Source of the DNA: Meandrina meandrites
Taxonomy: Eukaryota; Cnidaria; Anthozoa; Scleractinia; Meandrinidae
Reading direction: 5' to 3'
Length of the DNA stretch: 64,000 nucleotides
NCBI GenBank assembly: GCA_963693305.1
Contig: OY855904.1
Span: forward strand, 13,545,996 to 13,609,995
Shown piece after piece: positions 19,586-31,600 of this stretch. The notes under the pieces are model-generated. The model ran no database searches. It worked only from the letters and a program-made list of their open reading frames with translations, and had not been told where the DNA came from. Position 1 is the stretch's first letter. Each line of letters starts with the position of its first letter. The position numbers and the translations under genes were made by a program.

Positions 19586-22500
19586 TTAAAGAATATCCGC
19601 AATGAAGGGACATCCGATATCCACTAGAATGTCATACAGTGCTCCCACGGTGCTCTTGGCTTTGACCTCCCAAAATCTCAGGACCTCATCGGCCGGATTT
19701 TCAACCCTTCGGGAATCAAGGAAATTGATTGATGTGTTGTCCATTCCAAGTCTTTCAGCTAACAACTTCCAGTGGTCTTTATCTGAAAACAACAGTGAAA
19801 CAAAGTTGTTTATGAATACTGTACGTTGGATTTTTCGCTATAAATGATACTTCAAAATTTAGGCTTGACTATGAATGTTGAATTCTGCGAAGATAATTCC
19901 GGCCAGTGCACAGAAAATGCGCTATTTCCGAAAAAAATAAGGGGGGGGGGGGGGGGGGGGAGGGCTCCCCTGGATCCGCCACTGCATTGATTCACTAAAA
20001 ACAGACAAAGTGGAGAAATAGAAAGTTGGACATGAAAGTAGAGGTAAACGTTGATTGGATAGCACAGTGAAAAGTTTAAGAACGAACCAAAGAGAAGGAA
20101 AAAAATTGCAGAAAATTCTAGCGACAAAATCTAGGAATGTATGATAGAGCGGGTTAACAATGATTGCCGAAAGTTGTGCGGCAATTCCTTTAGTTTTATT
20201 TTTCTAAAAACACTTCGTTAGAATTCAGCATGTAACATCTTGCCGGTATACCACAAAGTCAACAAACAAACAACCAGCTTCGTCAGTCGAATTGAACGAG
20301 TTTCAAGTAAAGAAATGGTCACAGCATGTAACCATATTAATTTTTGTTGGCGTACGGTTACATCTTCTCTTTCAGCGGATATTCACGGGAAAGCGACTTA
20401 GTATTCGCAACAGCCCGCGTTGATTACATTCACTCCCGTGTATTTTTTTCCCGAAATAAATGAGAATTCTGACTTGGAACTTACCACACAAGTTCCTTGT
20501 CAAGTTTCGTCGGTAAGTGTAACCAACTTCTCTTACGAATGTATTAGGCGGAAGCAGTGGACCTGAGGAGAAAAACAATAAAAAACACAATCGTAAAAAA
20601 AAAAAGAAATAAATAAGTAAAGAAACTACCTCCCAAGCTTTCTACAATTTTGTTACTGCTCCTTGCAAACCAACCCTCCCCCAAAAAACAACTTATGCAA
20701 AAAAATCATTATAATTAAAAAAATTTCTACATTCACAACAAACACAAAGAACCTACTTTCACATACGTGGACAACCTCGTTCCCAGAGTCTCTCTCTGGG
20801 GAGACCCTGGAAACGGGGTTGTTACGGCGATAGCAACCAAAGAACTACAAGCCATACTGGCTAAAATGAGACCGAATTCCAGCATATGAATCATGATAGC
20901 AGATGAAATCCGCGGAAAGAAAAAAAAACTACGAAGGAAGTTCATAGTCTGCTTACCAGATAGCTACAACTGGTTTGACGCGACACACAAAAAATAGTGC
21001 AGTCGGCAGTATGGCTGGGTAAAAGCCGTTTAATTAGCTCATCATTCGTGCACCACTTACCCGTGACGCCTTTATACGACAACGCTTCCCTCAAAGCCTT
21101 TATTGTCCTTTCTCTGTACTCTTTGGGTAACTGATCCGTGTAGCTTCGGATTGGGTAGGTTTTGCTCTGCAGTATAAGTTCCTCAGTGGATTTGCTACTG
21201 TCTTTTCCAAGTGCATTCCTCAACAGCGCCCCTGCACCCTGTCCCAGTTTCCTTGAAACTAAAGCAGCTTCATTGTCGTAAAGATCTCCGAAGAATTTCA
21301 CTTCCCTGGCTTCCCGGGAGCCTGCATAGCATGGAAGGGTATACGATATTACGTCCGGGCACCGGAGACTACCAAACAACTTTTTTTAAAGAAACATCAT
21401 ATTTACCGTGTGAAAGTTGTAACACATTCTAAGATGATGCTTCAAAACTTACTCACAGAAGTACTTAAAAGTCCAAACGACAACTGAAAATGGCTTTTAA
21501 ATAATTAGATAAGGCCTGGGGGAACAGAGACGCCTGAAGGGCCTCAGCAAGGGGTGGGGTGGAGGCGGGGGAAGATCTCGTACGTACATGGGCAGTGCGG
21601 CTTGACAATAAAATTAACTACAATAACTACAACAGTACGTAACAACGATAATAACAAACAACAACAATAAAAAGTTGCTTGCATGAATGGTTGCAATTTG
21701 ATGTTAAGTTGGGGACAAGAACAACGTTGGAAATGCCGTGGAAAAATGTTGATTAACGAGAAATGAATTTATATTGTTTTAAAAGTACTAGATAAGCTAG
21801 TTAATCGTTTGTGCAAATTATGGTGTAAAAGCTACATGTGCTTTCTAAGTGAATATGCAAAAACAGCATTTAAACCTAATTATAATAACGCTGTCACATT
21901 AAATAATGATGTCGTTATATACAAACAAGTAAAAACTTGCGATACAAACGTATAAACATACGCCTAATAATGATCTCTATTTGCCTTTTTTCTTTTAAAT
22001 TTCTTTTTTTTTTTGACAACTCAATTGTAATTAGGTGTAACTCTGAATGGAAACAGTTACTTGAAGTATTCGCCATCTGTCTCACAGTGTTTCACATTCG
22101 GACACACATATCAGTCATCTCATTCATCTCATTCATCTCATGAGAACAAATTTTTTGCCAGTCAATTAACTGCAACTGAGTGAACTACAGCTAAACAAAA
22201 GATCGCTAAATCTTACTTACTCAATGTCACGGCCCCCAATTTCTTAGTCACGTCTTCAGTCACAATGGGGCTATCAACATAGTCCAGCACACATCCCAGA
22301 CTTTTCTCAAGATAATATGAACAGTCTTTACGTTCAGAACGGTTTACAGCGCTGAGGAGAGCCTGAACCGTAGCATCGCGTCCTTTAAATGAAATCCATC
22401 CCATTATAACATTTAATGTTGGGCCTCCATCTTTTCCCTCCATAGCTGTTTCTCTACCAGCTGGAAGGCCAAGTTCTTGATAAAGCCTAATACATAAGAA

Positions 22501-25313
22501 AAGGAAAGGGTGTAACTGCCTTTTTTTAACAGTGACCAATCATCGTAAAACATGCAGAGCTGTGGAACTATAAGATTTTAAGAAAATGGGAATTTCTTAT
22601 TAGCTTGAATACAAATTTTAAAATTATTGGGGTATAATGGTGAAATTTTATGATGGTTTGAATGTTGTGGTTCAAAATTATCCCTGATTGACTTTTCATT
22701 TTTGACATTATGCCAAAATAGGACCTTAACAATTGGTTTTGAATTCTGGCAGATAATTTTTAGTGCATGAACACCATTTCATATTGTTACATTTTCAATT
22801 ATTTGATTTAAAAAAATTTAATAAGACAGCTATTTAACTTAGTTAACATTTCTGAATCATTGAAGATAACTTTAAGCCAACCTTTTCCATCCGTTACCCC
22901 AAACATCCTCTTTATCCATAAGATCCCTGAATTTGTTTAACACCTCAGGCCTCTCGTCCAGAATGTCTTGCACTGGTGTATCCAATGAATAGGAACTAGT
23001 GACTTGTACAGGGAGCTTTGTAGGTGATCTCTCACCATCTGGAGATCCTATCAAGATAGGGGAAAGAAAACAAGGCTAGGTTGATCAAAGAGTATTAAAA
23101 TAAAGTTCAAAACTTGAACAAGCCAGGAAGCTTGAATAAATGTAAAACCAGTAACTAACTGACTAACCAAATGTCCAATTGACCAACCATGTTGTACTAC
23201 CTTCCTTAATCTGTGACTGCTGATAAATTAACAGCTACATCATTGCACATTGCAGCCTTGCCTACTACTGGAAAAGGAGGTTGCCCAGCCTGATTATCTA
23301 GTTGTGTTTTTTCTGTCACCCAAGACAAAAGACAGTTGCCTCATGCAACTGGGCGCCACCTTGTAAAAGCGTCTTGTAAATCTTGTAAATTTAGCCTAGT
23401 CTGGTGTAAAATTGAACTTAATGGTCATAGTTGCAGACACCCAAGAATTTTTAATGAGGCCCTTTATTTGTATACATACAAGGTAGAAAGAGGCATATAT
23501 GAAAATAAGCATCCTGCCTATTATACTACAACACTAGTAGGCTGTCAAACTCTGAACCTCTGCATGTACATGGTAGATCAGAAGTCCAACACAATAACCG
23601 GGGGGTGGGGGGAGGGGTACTCCCGTAAATTTCAGATAGGGGTGCGGCCTATTTAAGGATAAAGAAAATGAAAATTGTTACCCTTTTTAAGGCCCAAACC
23701 CGAAAAATGACTCCCTATTCAAGGAAAGGAGAAGCGTTGGGTGACAATCCAAATAACTGCTAACTGCACATGGCAAACCAAAAATATTTACAAAATCGCT
23801 TTGCTACTAGTTGCATGGATAGTTTATAGTTCAAACAGACCATTTTTTGTTATGTTTAGTTGGGCATTTATTTTAGCTGATAGAATTTAGGTACCTATCT
23901 AAGGATAACACCAGGAACACAATGCCAAAAGGAGCAAAAATGATACCCTATTTAAGAACCGAGAAAAACCATACCCTATCCTGTGGCACATACCTACATA
24001 GCCCGTATATGGGAGTACTCCCCACCCCCCTGGGACAATAACCAATGCCATTGCAAATATTATTACGGTACAAGTACCTTTCATTCCAGCACTTTGTAGA
24101 AACGTTTGTGCCATTGGAGGATCAACTTTCTCTAGCCCTTGCACAAACGATTCAAAAGCAGTTGGACCTCTTCTTGGAAGTACTTCAGTCAAAAGAATTT
24201 CTACCCTTTGGAGGGCTGGTTTTGTAGCATTAAGTAGATTTTGTTTATCGTGTTCATCTAATAAATCTGACAATTCAGCCACCATTTTATTTAGATCCAA
24301 GTGATGAAGGCTTTCAACACTGTCGCGGAGGATTTCCTTGTGTTGCCGTGTCATTCCAGTGTCACCTTAACAGGTGATAAGTTTTCCAAATATGTATAAA
24401 AAAATAATTTACAATGTCAGTTATTACCAATAGCGGCCAAGGTTAGATTGAACTGTTTCAGTCTCAATAGTGCAAAAGGTACAGTGTGTAGTCTCGAGAG
24501 TTTGTTGGTTTATCAGGGTAGCAACCCTTGGTTGGTGTTTTACAAATGCCCCACATTTACCACGTCTGTGTGTGGGGCGAAGGTGGGGGGGGGGGGGGGG
24601 GGGGAGGAGTTAGCAGCCCAGGGTTCATTCAGTGTAGGTTACGCCAAAGATCTTTGCCGTGGGTTTTAAAATTTTGCAGCGTACCGGCGTGGGATCGGAA
24701 TTTTTGGCGTATGGCGGCGGGAGATGAAGACATCACTTGGCGAATCCTGGTGTGCACATTCCTTCCTGCTGGTGCTGGTGTACCAGCAAAGTTGTTACCA
24801 GAAGTTTAATACCAGAGTCTTCCGGCCTCTGTTTCGCAGCTTAGGAATGGCAAGAAAGCTGGAAGCAAGGTTGGCAGCTACGAGCATTGGCGTGGAATTT
24901 TGGAACCCTTAGCGTATCTTTGGCGCGAGATTTATGCGGAATGCACCCTGGCTAACAAACAAACTCTTAATTTTAATCTTTCCTAGATTCGAATAAAAAG
25001 AGCTTAAAGTATCCTTACCTTTCGGAACAGTAGATATCTGTATCCCTGAATCCTTTATCAGAAGATCAGCGAGGTGTTTCTGGCTGTTAAGTTCATGTAG
25101 GGTGGAAACAAAGTTACTAAACGCATTTGGCCCCTTCCTGATAAGCATGTCGAGTAAGGCGTAAGCCTGTTCTGCTCGTGTTTCCTTCGTTTTGATCTCC
25201 TCCCTGTCATCATCGTCAAGAACATCTAGCCTGTTCAACAACCTTGAAGGCTCTAAATCCTTCGCGAGAACAATCCGACGGCTTTTAAGGATGTCTTTGT
25301 GTTTTTGCTCCAT
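19586..25313 (-). CDS. CARD-CARD-DD-unknown-DD adaptor, about 550 aa
   Basis: Exons on the minus strand: 25313-25019 (CARD 1, starts MEQKHKDILKS), 24365-24078 (CARD 2, MTRQHKEILRDS), 23047-22882 and 22486-22221 (death domain 1, with GNGWKRLYQELGLP and KGRDATVQALLSAV), 21321-20957 (unassigned, about 120 residues), 20562-20485 and 19782-19586 (death domain 2, DKDHWKLLAERLGM, VLRFWE, STVGALYDILVDIG). Phases agree at every junction except the one between the fifth and sixth exons, where a small exon may be missing. CARDs and death domains make homotypic contacts that build apoptosis or innate-immune signalling complexes. CARD 1 resembles the RAIDD/CRADD CARD; death domain 2 is closest in feel to MyD88/IRAK-type domains and ends the protein. 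No kinase, caspase, TIR or NACHT domain is present, so an adaptor role is inferred. Two CARDs plus two death domains is an unusual arrangement. It lies head to head with PIGC. Confidence 0.85.
19941..19990. repeat. G20 run joined to a repeat end
   Basis: Exactly 20 consecutive G (19941-19960) followed by AGGGCTCCCCTGGATCCGCC, then ACTGC. On the minus strand this reads GCAGTGGCGGATCCAGGGG, similar to hAT-type terminal repeats (CAGTGGCGGATCCAG). Only one end is recognisable. It lies just beyond the last exon of the CARD gene, within its penultimate intron. Confidence 0.5.
23600..24030. repeat. MITE with GGAGGGGTACTCCC ends
   Basis: Inverted ends: GGGGGGTGGGGGGAGGGGTA then CTCCC on the left (from 23600), and GGGAGTACTCCCCACCCCCC on the right (to 24030). 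The interior has paired words such as CCCTATTTAAG and CCTATTTAAGGA. It occupies most of the intron between CARD exon 2 and the first death-domain exon. Confidence 0.8.
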
Positions 25314-25681
25314 CTTGGATGGAAAAGCGGAAGTACAGAGTGTGTATCCCTTTGCTTCGAAATCACAAGATAGTGACCTTTTCTAGAACTGAAATTCTTC
25401 GTTCTGTGATACTTGATTCATCAGAGATGTAACTACTTCACTAGAAAAAAGCAACACACTCTAAAAATTTTAAACAAATCATCTGTACCTCCCCTGAACG
25501 CCTGAGTGAATCGAACTATTTCGCGAAGCTTGTCTGAGCCTGCTGTATCACAAGCAATATGTTAACGAACTTTACGTCGTGTACATATCATGTAATTTCC
25601 CCGAATCTGTGTATAATATGGCGGACAACTGAGAAGTCACCTCTCCGATTTGTTTCGTCCTGTAGAAGCGAACAGCGAAAC
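25314..25681. promoter_or_regulatory. Shared head-to-head promoter region
   Basis: Only about 370 bp separate the ATG of the CARD/death-domain gene (25313, minus) from the first possible ATG of PIGC (25682, plus). Both 5' UTRs and promoters must fit here unless non-coding first exons exist. No TATA box stands out. Treating it as a bidirectional promoter is an inference from spacing. Confidence 0.55.
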
Positions 25682-28600
25682 ATGCAGTGTGCATTGGTAC
25701 TACAGACCATGGTTAGTGACACTGGAAAGGATAATGATTTCCTTCCAGTTCAGATGAAAAGGAAAAAGCCATGGAGAAAAGTGCTTTACGAAGACCAAGG
25801 TGTTCCTGACAACTATGTGGACAAATCATTTCTCGAAGAAATGAAAAAAAATTGTTAGTTAACTAAATATCCTTACCACGGAAAACGTCTTGAGCACAAA
25901 TGTTGATAAATTTGATGTTACATAGTTGACTGGATGGCAAAAAGTGTTGTTCCACACTGTCGGCATACAAAAATTGAGCATACTAGCTAGCCCAATATTT
26001 GAGAATATTGGCCATGTTCTAAACGAGCAGGGGACTGGGTACGAACATATTTTTTTCTTGGTACGAATGTTCAATATCGATTGAATTAAAAATGAGGCAC
26101 GTCATCTGAAAGAGCATCCGAAAATTAGTAAATTCACTAAATTTGATGGTTATTGGTTTAAACGCAAAGGCATGGCACACTTTTAAAATAAGAGAGCTTA
26201 GTATGGATTGGAGGACGCCTGTCCCTCCAATCCATACTAAGTGTACCATGCCTTTGGATTTAAACCAATAACCGTCAAATTTGGTGAATTTACTAATTTT
26301 TGGATGCTCTTTCAGATGACGTGCCCCATTTTTTAATTCAATTGATACTGAATGTTTGTACCGAAGAGAAAATATGTTCGTACCCAGTCCCCTGCTCGTT
26401 TAGAACATGGCTAATTATCGTTAATTTTGATTAATAATTAACAGTAGCTTCCAGGATCTGAGGAACACCTATTTTGTGACATGATTTATGGCCTGATACA
26501 TTGCTATTTCATTTGTCGCACTTTTCTTAATTTTAATTTTGAGCAAAGGGAAAGGGAACGTTAAATAGAGTTTAACGTTGGGGGTACTTTTTTTGCAGTA
26601 AATACAAGAACCTATCAGTTTTGGTCAGTGGTGTTAGAGTCAGGGGCAGTTTCTCAGCAAGTAAGCAGGTAAGGAGATAAGTTCAGGGACCAAAGGGTAG
26701 CAAAGGGTTTATTGCATGACGTGTGATATTAAAGGGCAAAAATTAGACCTTGATGCGTGAAAATAGTGAGAAAAGAAACAGGATTCTTGAAGTTTTGACT
26801 TAATCTGCTGTTTCAAGAATATGTGACACATTAGTTTGTTTAAAAGTTGGCATGAAACAAGATCACAACCCCCCATTTGTTACCCTCGGAGAAATTGTGG
26901 AAAATGACTTTGAAGAATGCCCTTCAGAACAAACCTTTAAGCATTTCTAGGGATTATTGCTATTCAATAAGATGTAAATAAGTTGTTAAATATAATTTGT
27001 AAAATTTAGCCAAATTCTCTGGAAAGTATGAGGTACTTATGAAGAATATTTCACTTCCAGAAAAGCTCACATTTGATGTCATGAGAACCCAGAACCACGC
27101 TTAGGGACGGACCATTATTTTTCTGGAGGGGGGGGGGGGGGGGGGGGAGATGAAAAATCTCTCTCTGCAAACTGTTTTTTTTATCTATGCACCTCTGCAA
27201 ACAATTTTTTTCGAACAACACCTTCCTGCAAACAATTTTTTTCGATCTTTTTAAGCGATGACGTCATTTTATGACGTCATCGGTTAATGCTGTAAAGGGG
27301 AAAAGCGGTGGAATATATGGAATTTTTGGGGTGATGTGCGATTACTCCTGAATTGAACCGAAGAGCACTGGGAACTACCGGTAGGTGCATGGTTCGTGTT
27401 CTTTTTAAGCCATGATATCATGTCCTCGGTCGTCGTGCGAGTGGACGAGATCTGTTGTCTGTTGTCTGTTGCGATTGACCGATCTGTAGAACCGAATAGA
27501 AAACACCGCGTAGAACTCAAAGCAAAATACTCCCGGGTAGATAGAAAGGACCGATTCTAAGTATAGACGAAAGAGACAAATTATATTTGACATGTTTCAT
27601 TAGATTTAGTAAACAGAAATCTTTACATTTTTTAAAACAGTTTAAAAGAAAAGAGCTAAACATTTTCAAGACAGCGTTTGACCTTGTATCGTATGTCGTC
27701 AGTATCGGATGTCGCGCTACAAGATAACGCAACTTTTGTCGAACAATCATTCAACGCAGAAGTTGTCAGCTACTTTTATTTACTTTTTTTTTAAATTTTC
27801 TGTCAAATTTCCTCAAAATTCTTAAAGACGGTGACCCCTTGTGAAATGTCATCGCTTCTGCATGCATTGCGTGCCGTTTATTTAACCACGGTCTGACACA
27901 AAAAGGAGGTTCGCTTTTGCTGCCATCAATCATTATTTAATTCAATATTTTATGGTGGCGACCAATAAACACCTCTGAACTCATCTTTTTCGTTTTCTGA
28001 GACGTACACTACGAAGATTGGCGGCAGTAATTTTTTTTTAATTTTTTAACGAAGACTAGTGATCAGCACAAGGAAAGACTTCTTGTGGTTGTAAGCTTGT
28101 CGTTTATTTCCGATGCGTTTCGTCTCTAACTGAGACTTCTTCAGGGAATGAATACAACTAGCAAAGAACAGCATATATAGCACATTCGCGTACCTAGCTA
28201 CAACTTCCCATGGAAGTGAATAATAAACTAAAATATGCTGTAAACGAACGTTACAAAAAATGCCTTAATACATATGTTATTGCGTGTTGTTATATTTTGG
28301 GGAGCATACGATTAGCGCTAATCGTATGGCCCCCAAAATATAACAACACGCAATAACATATGTATTAAAGAATTTTCTGTAATGTTCGTTTACAGCATAT
28401 TTTAGTTACCGGTATTATTCACTTCCATGGGAAGTTGTAGCTAGGCACGCGAATGTGCTATATATGCTGTTCTTTGCTAGTTGTATTGATTCCCTGAAGA
28501 AGTCTCAGTTAGAGACGAAACGCGGCGGAAATAAACGACAAGCTTACAACTACAAGAAGTCTTTCCTTGTGCTGCTCACTAGTCTTCGTTAAAAAATTAA

Positions 28601-31600
28601 AAAAAAGTTTCTCTGACTTCTATGCAAACTATTTTTTTAAATACATATGAAGTTTGCAAACAATTTATTTTGTCTTTTTAGGCCCTGCAAACAATTTTTT
28701 CAATATTTTTCATCCCCCCCTCCAGAAAAATAATGGTCCGTCCCTTAGAACTTACAGTGTATGTCATGTAAATTTTCAATCCACTAGCAAATATTTGCTG
28801 GTATGATGTTGTTCTTTTCGCAAAACATTCAAGGTATTTTTGACAGCCCTGAGAATTGAGACCTGGAAGTCTTAAATTCACTGGTTGTCTATAAAATGTT
28901 GACCTTTACTTACAATACTTTTGACCACTCTTTGTCTGGCATTCTAACACAGATACTCATGTCTATGTTGTTGTTTAATTTTATCTTTGGTTTAAAATCT
29001 TTCAAACCAGTTTGATTTTTATTTCCCTTTGTTTTAGGTTATGATAATGAACATAAGACAAAAAAAAAATCAAAATCAAACTGGCTGAAAAATTTTCAAA
29101 CCAAATAATTATAAAATTAAACCACATGATGTGGAAGAACCTTTGGTGTAAATAATCATACATTAATTTTTTTGTATGATGGCAAAAGTGGCAATCATGG
29201 TGATTCTGTATGTCAAAAAAGTTCAGATCCACATAACATTTAATACGCCAAAAAACGTAATGTTGCTTTTATTGATTCTCTTTGTTTTGATTCTCCAGTG
29301 TATGCATATTTGTGGCAGCATTTGTGTACATGGACTTTGGACTCTTGTCACCCTCTGTGCTGTTTGCGCTCGCCTCTGTGTTGACTCTGCTTGGTTATGT
29401 TCTGTTTGACGCTTTGGATGGAGGAACATTACGATCGACATCAAAAAGATCAAGTAGGAACTACAGAACATTATTAGCATACACTTGCCGCTTACTGCTT
29501 GCTGTCCATAACACTTGAAATAGAAGATCCCTCTTACTGATACCATAAAGTTCTCTTAAATAATGTTGTCTGCTTGATAGCATACTCATTACTGATATTA
29601 TTAATAAGACACAATTCTTGATTGCTCATAGGAATGATCTTTGTAACTACACAAAGTTCTGGTTGTCACAAAATTGTTGTTTTATGATAAACTTTTGTTG
29701 ACAACTTCTTGTTGGGAAAGTTGTCAGAAATGGGTCAGTCATTTGTTGCAGAATACTGTGAAACTGAGTGGAGGGGGGGGGGGGCATGTGAATATCTGTT
29801 ATTGTTTTTTTTTTTTTTTTTTTTTTTTTATTATTTCATCAATTACTTGACACCACATACAATAATAAAAATAATAATAATTACAATAATTACAAGATTG
29901 TAGACAATGACAAGACTAACGACAAGAAAAAAAAAAATTACCACGCTCATAGTACTTTCCTACTTACACTATACTTACAATTAAACGAACAATGCTAACG
30001 ACAAGAAAAAACAGTTACAACACTGACGACTGCATTCACTATTTTTGCACTTATTACTACTTACTAATACAATACTTAAAAACTACTATTATTTTCATTG
30101 ATGCATACTTAGACTTATTCTACTGATTACTTGAATCAGGAATTGGCCTCACAGATTTTAGCTAGTAACTAAATTGATTTAATTGATTTTTTCAATAGTT
30201 TATTGATCAGTTAAGGTGGTCAAAAGTTTTTCCCATTTTTTATGGTGTGAGATAAGTTTATTTCTCCTCCTTGCTATGTAGAGCTCGATGCTGAGGACAC
30301 GTTTTAACCGGGCAATAAAACCGTTTAATGAAGGGAGTTTTCCGTTGCATTTTCTTGTGTAGAGATAATATTTTCCCAATAATAAAATGTGGTTAATCAA
30401 AGAGAAATCTTCCTCTATTTCAAATTTTCCAAAAATCAAGTCGGTCAAGATAATTGACTCTATTTGAATATTTTTGTCTTTAAGCCAGGAAAGGACATGC
30501 TTCCAGAATTCACATGAAAATTTACAAAGGAAGAGTAAGTGCTCGAGGGATTCTGATTCTTCTTGACAAAAGGTGCAGCTTGGAGATTGTGCCAGACCAA
30601 AGCGAAAAAGTTTTTCGTTAGTAAAGACGATATTGTTTAGAACTTTGTATTGAAATTCTCTGATTTTTGACTCCATTGTAACACGAAATGGAAGGGAGTA
30701 GACCTTTCCCAATTTAAAATTGTGTCTGGGTACTCTGCCGATAACTTTTGTTTTGCTGTTGGAGGGACTTGTTTTCTTCTCGAGAAGGTTTCATAGATCT
30801 TTTTGGCAGTGGCATCACTGATAGGGATAGAGCTACTTTTCAATTTTAAAAGAGGTATACAAGGGAGGGGATTAGTCGATTTTGGGCTGGTGGAAGTTTG
30901 TAATATTCTTTTCCATTCCGTTGGAAGGGAATGCACAATGCCCATAATAAAAAAACGTTGCTCGGGAGAGAGTTGAACGTCAGCAATTTCGTGTAAGAAG
31001 ACATTGTTCTCATTAATTAGGTCCCCAACTTTAAGAATACCGACCCTTATTAAGTCATTCCTATAGACTGACATATTTTTGATGCATATTAACTTGTTGT
31101 TCCAAATTATTTCATTCATAATGTCATGATATGTGGCAGGTGCGCTACCATTAAGAGTTGACCATGCGTCAAGGCATTCCTTGTAGTATTTCGGTAGGTG
31201 TGTATCTTTAAGTTTTGCAGTATGAAAATTGCAGTGGAGAAGAAAGCTCCCCCCAAAAGGTGAAATGTAATTATTTAAAAACCGTTTCCAAGTACTCGGG
31301 TAAACGTCAAGGAATTTTTTTAAACAAATTACACGTTGGGCAGTGATCATTGACTCTATATCAAGCATTTTCAATCCACCATTTTCGATATCCGAAATGA
31401 GCGCACAGCGCTTTACTTTGTCTTTCCCATTCCATATAAAATTATAGATAATCGAGTTGGCTTCCTTAACGAGAGCGTTTGGTATTGAGATAACTGACGC
31501 TTTAAACAAAAGCTTTGGAATGGCAAAAGTTTTTACAATTTGAATCTTGCCCAGAATAGATAAATTCCTCCATTTCCACATATGAACTGATTTTTTAATT

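Noticed and set aside
20733..20945. Hydrophobic minus-strand frame in the CARD/DD gene
   Set aside because: It overlaps a repeat-like hairpin (GTTTCCAGGGTCTCCCC region) and has no phase-compatible exon boundaries; it is probably intron.
29002..29232. Possible extra PIGC exon near 29034 (acceptor after TTTGTTTTAG)
   Set aside because: The encoded Lys-rich sequence does not fit PIG-C, while exon 26599-26668 fits in both sequence and phase.
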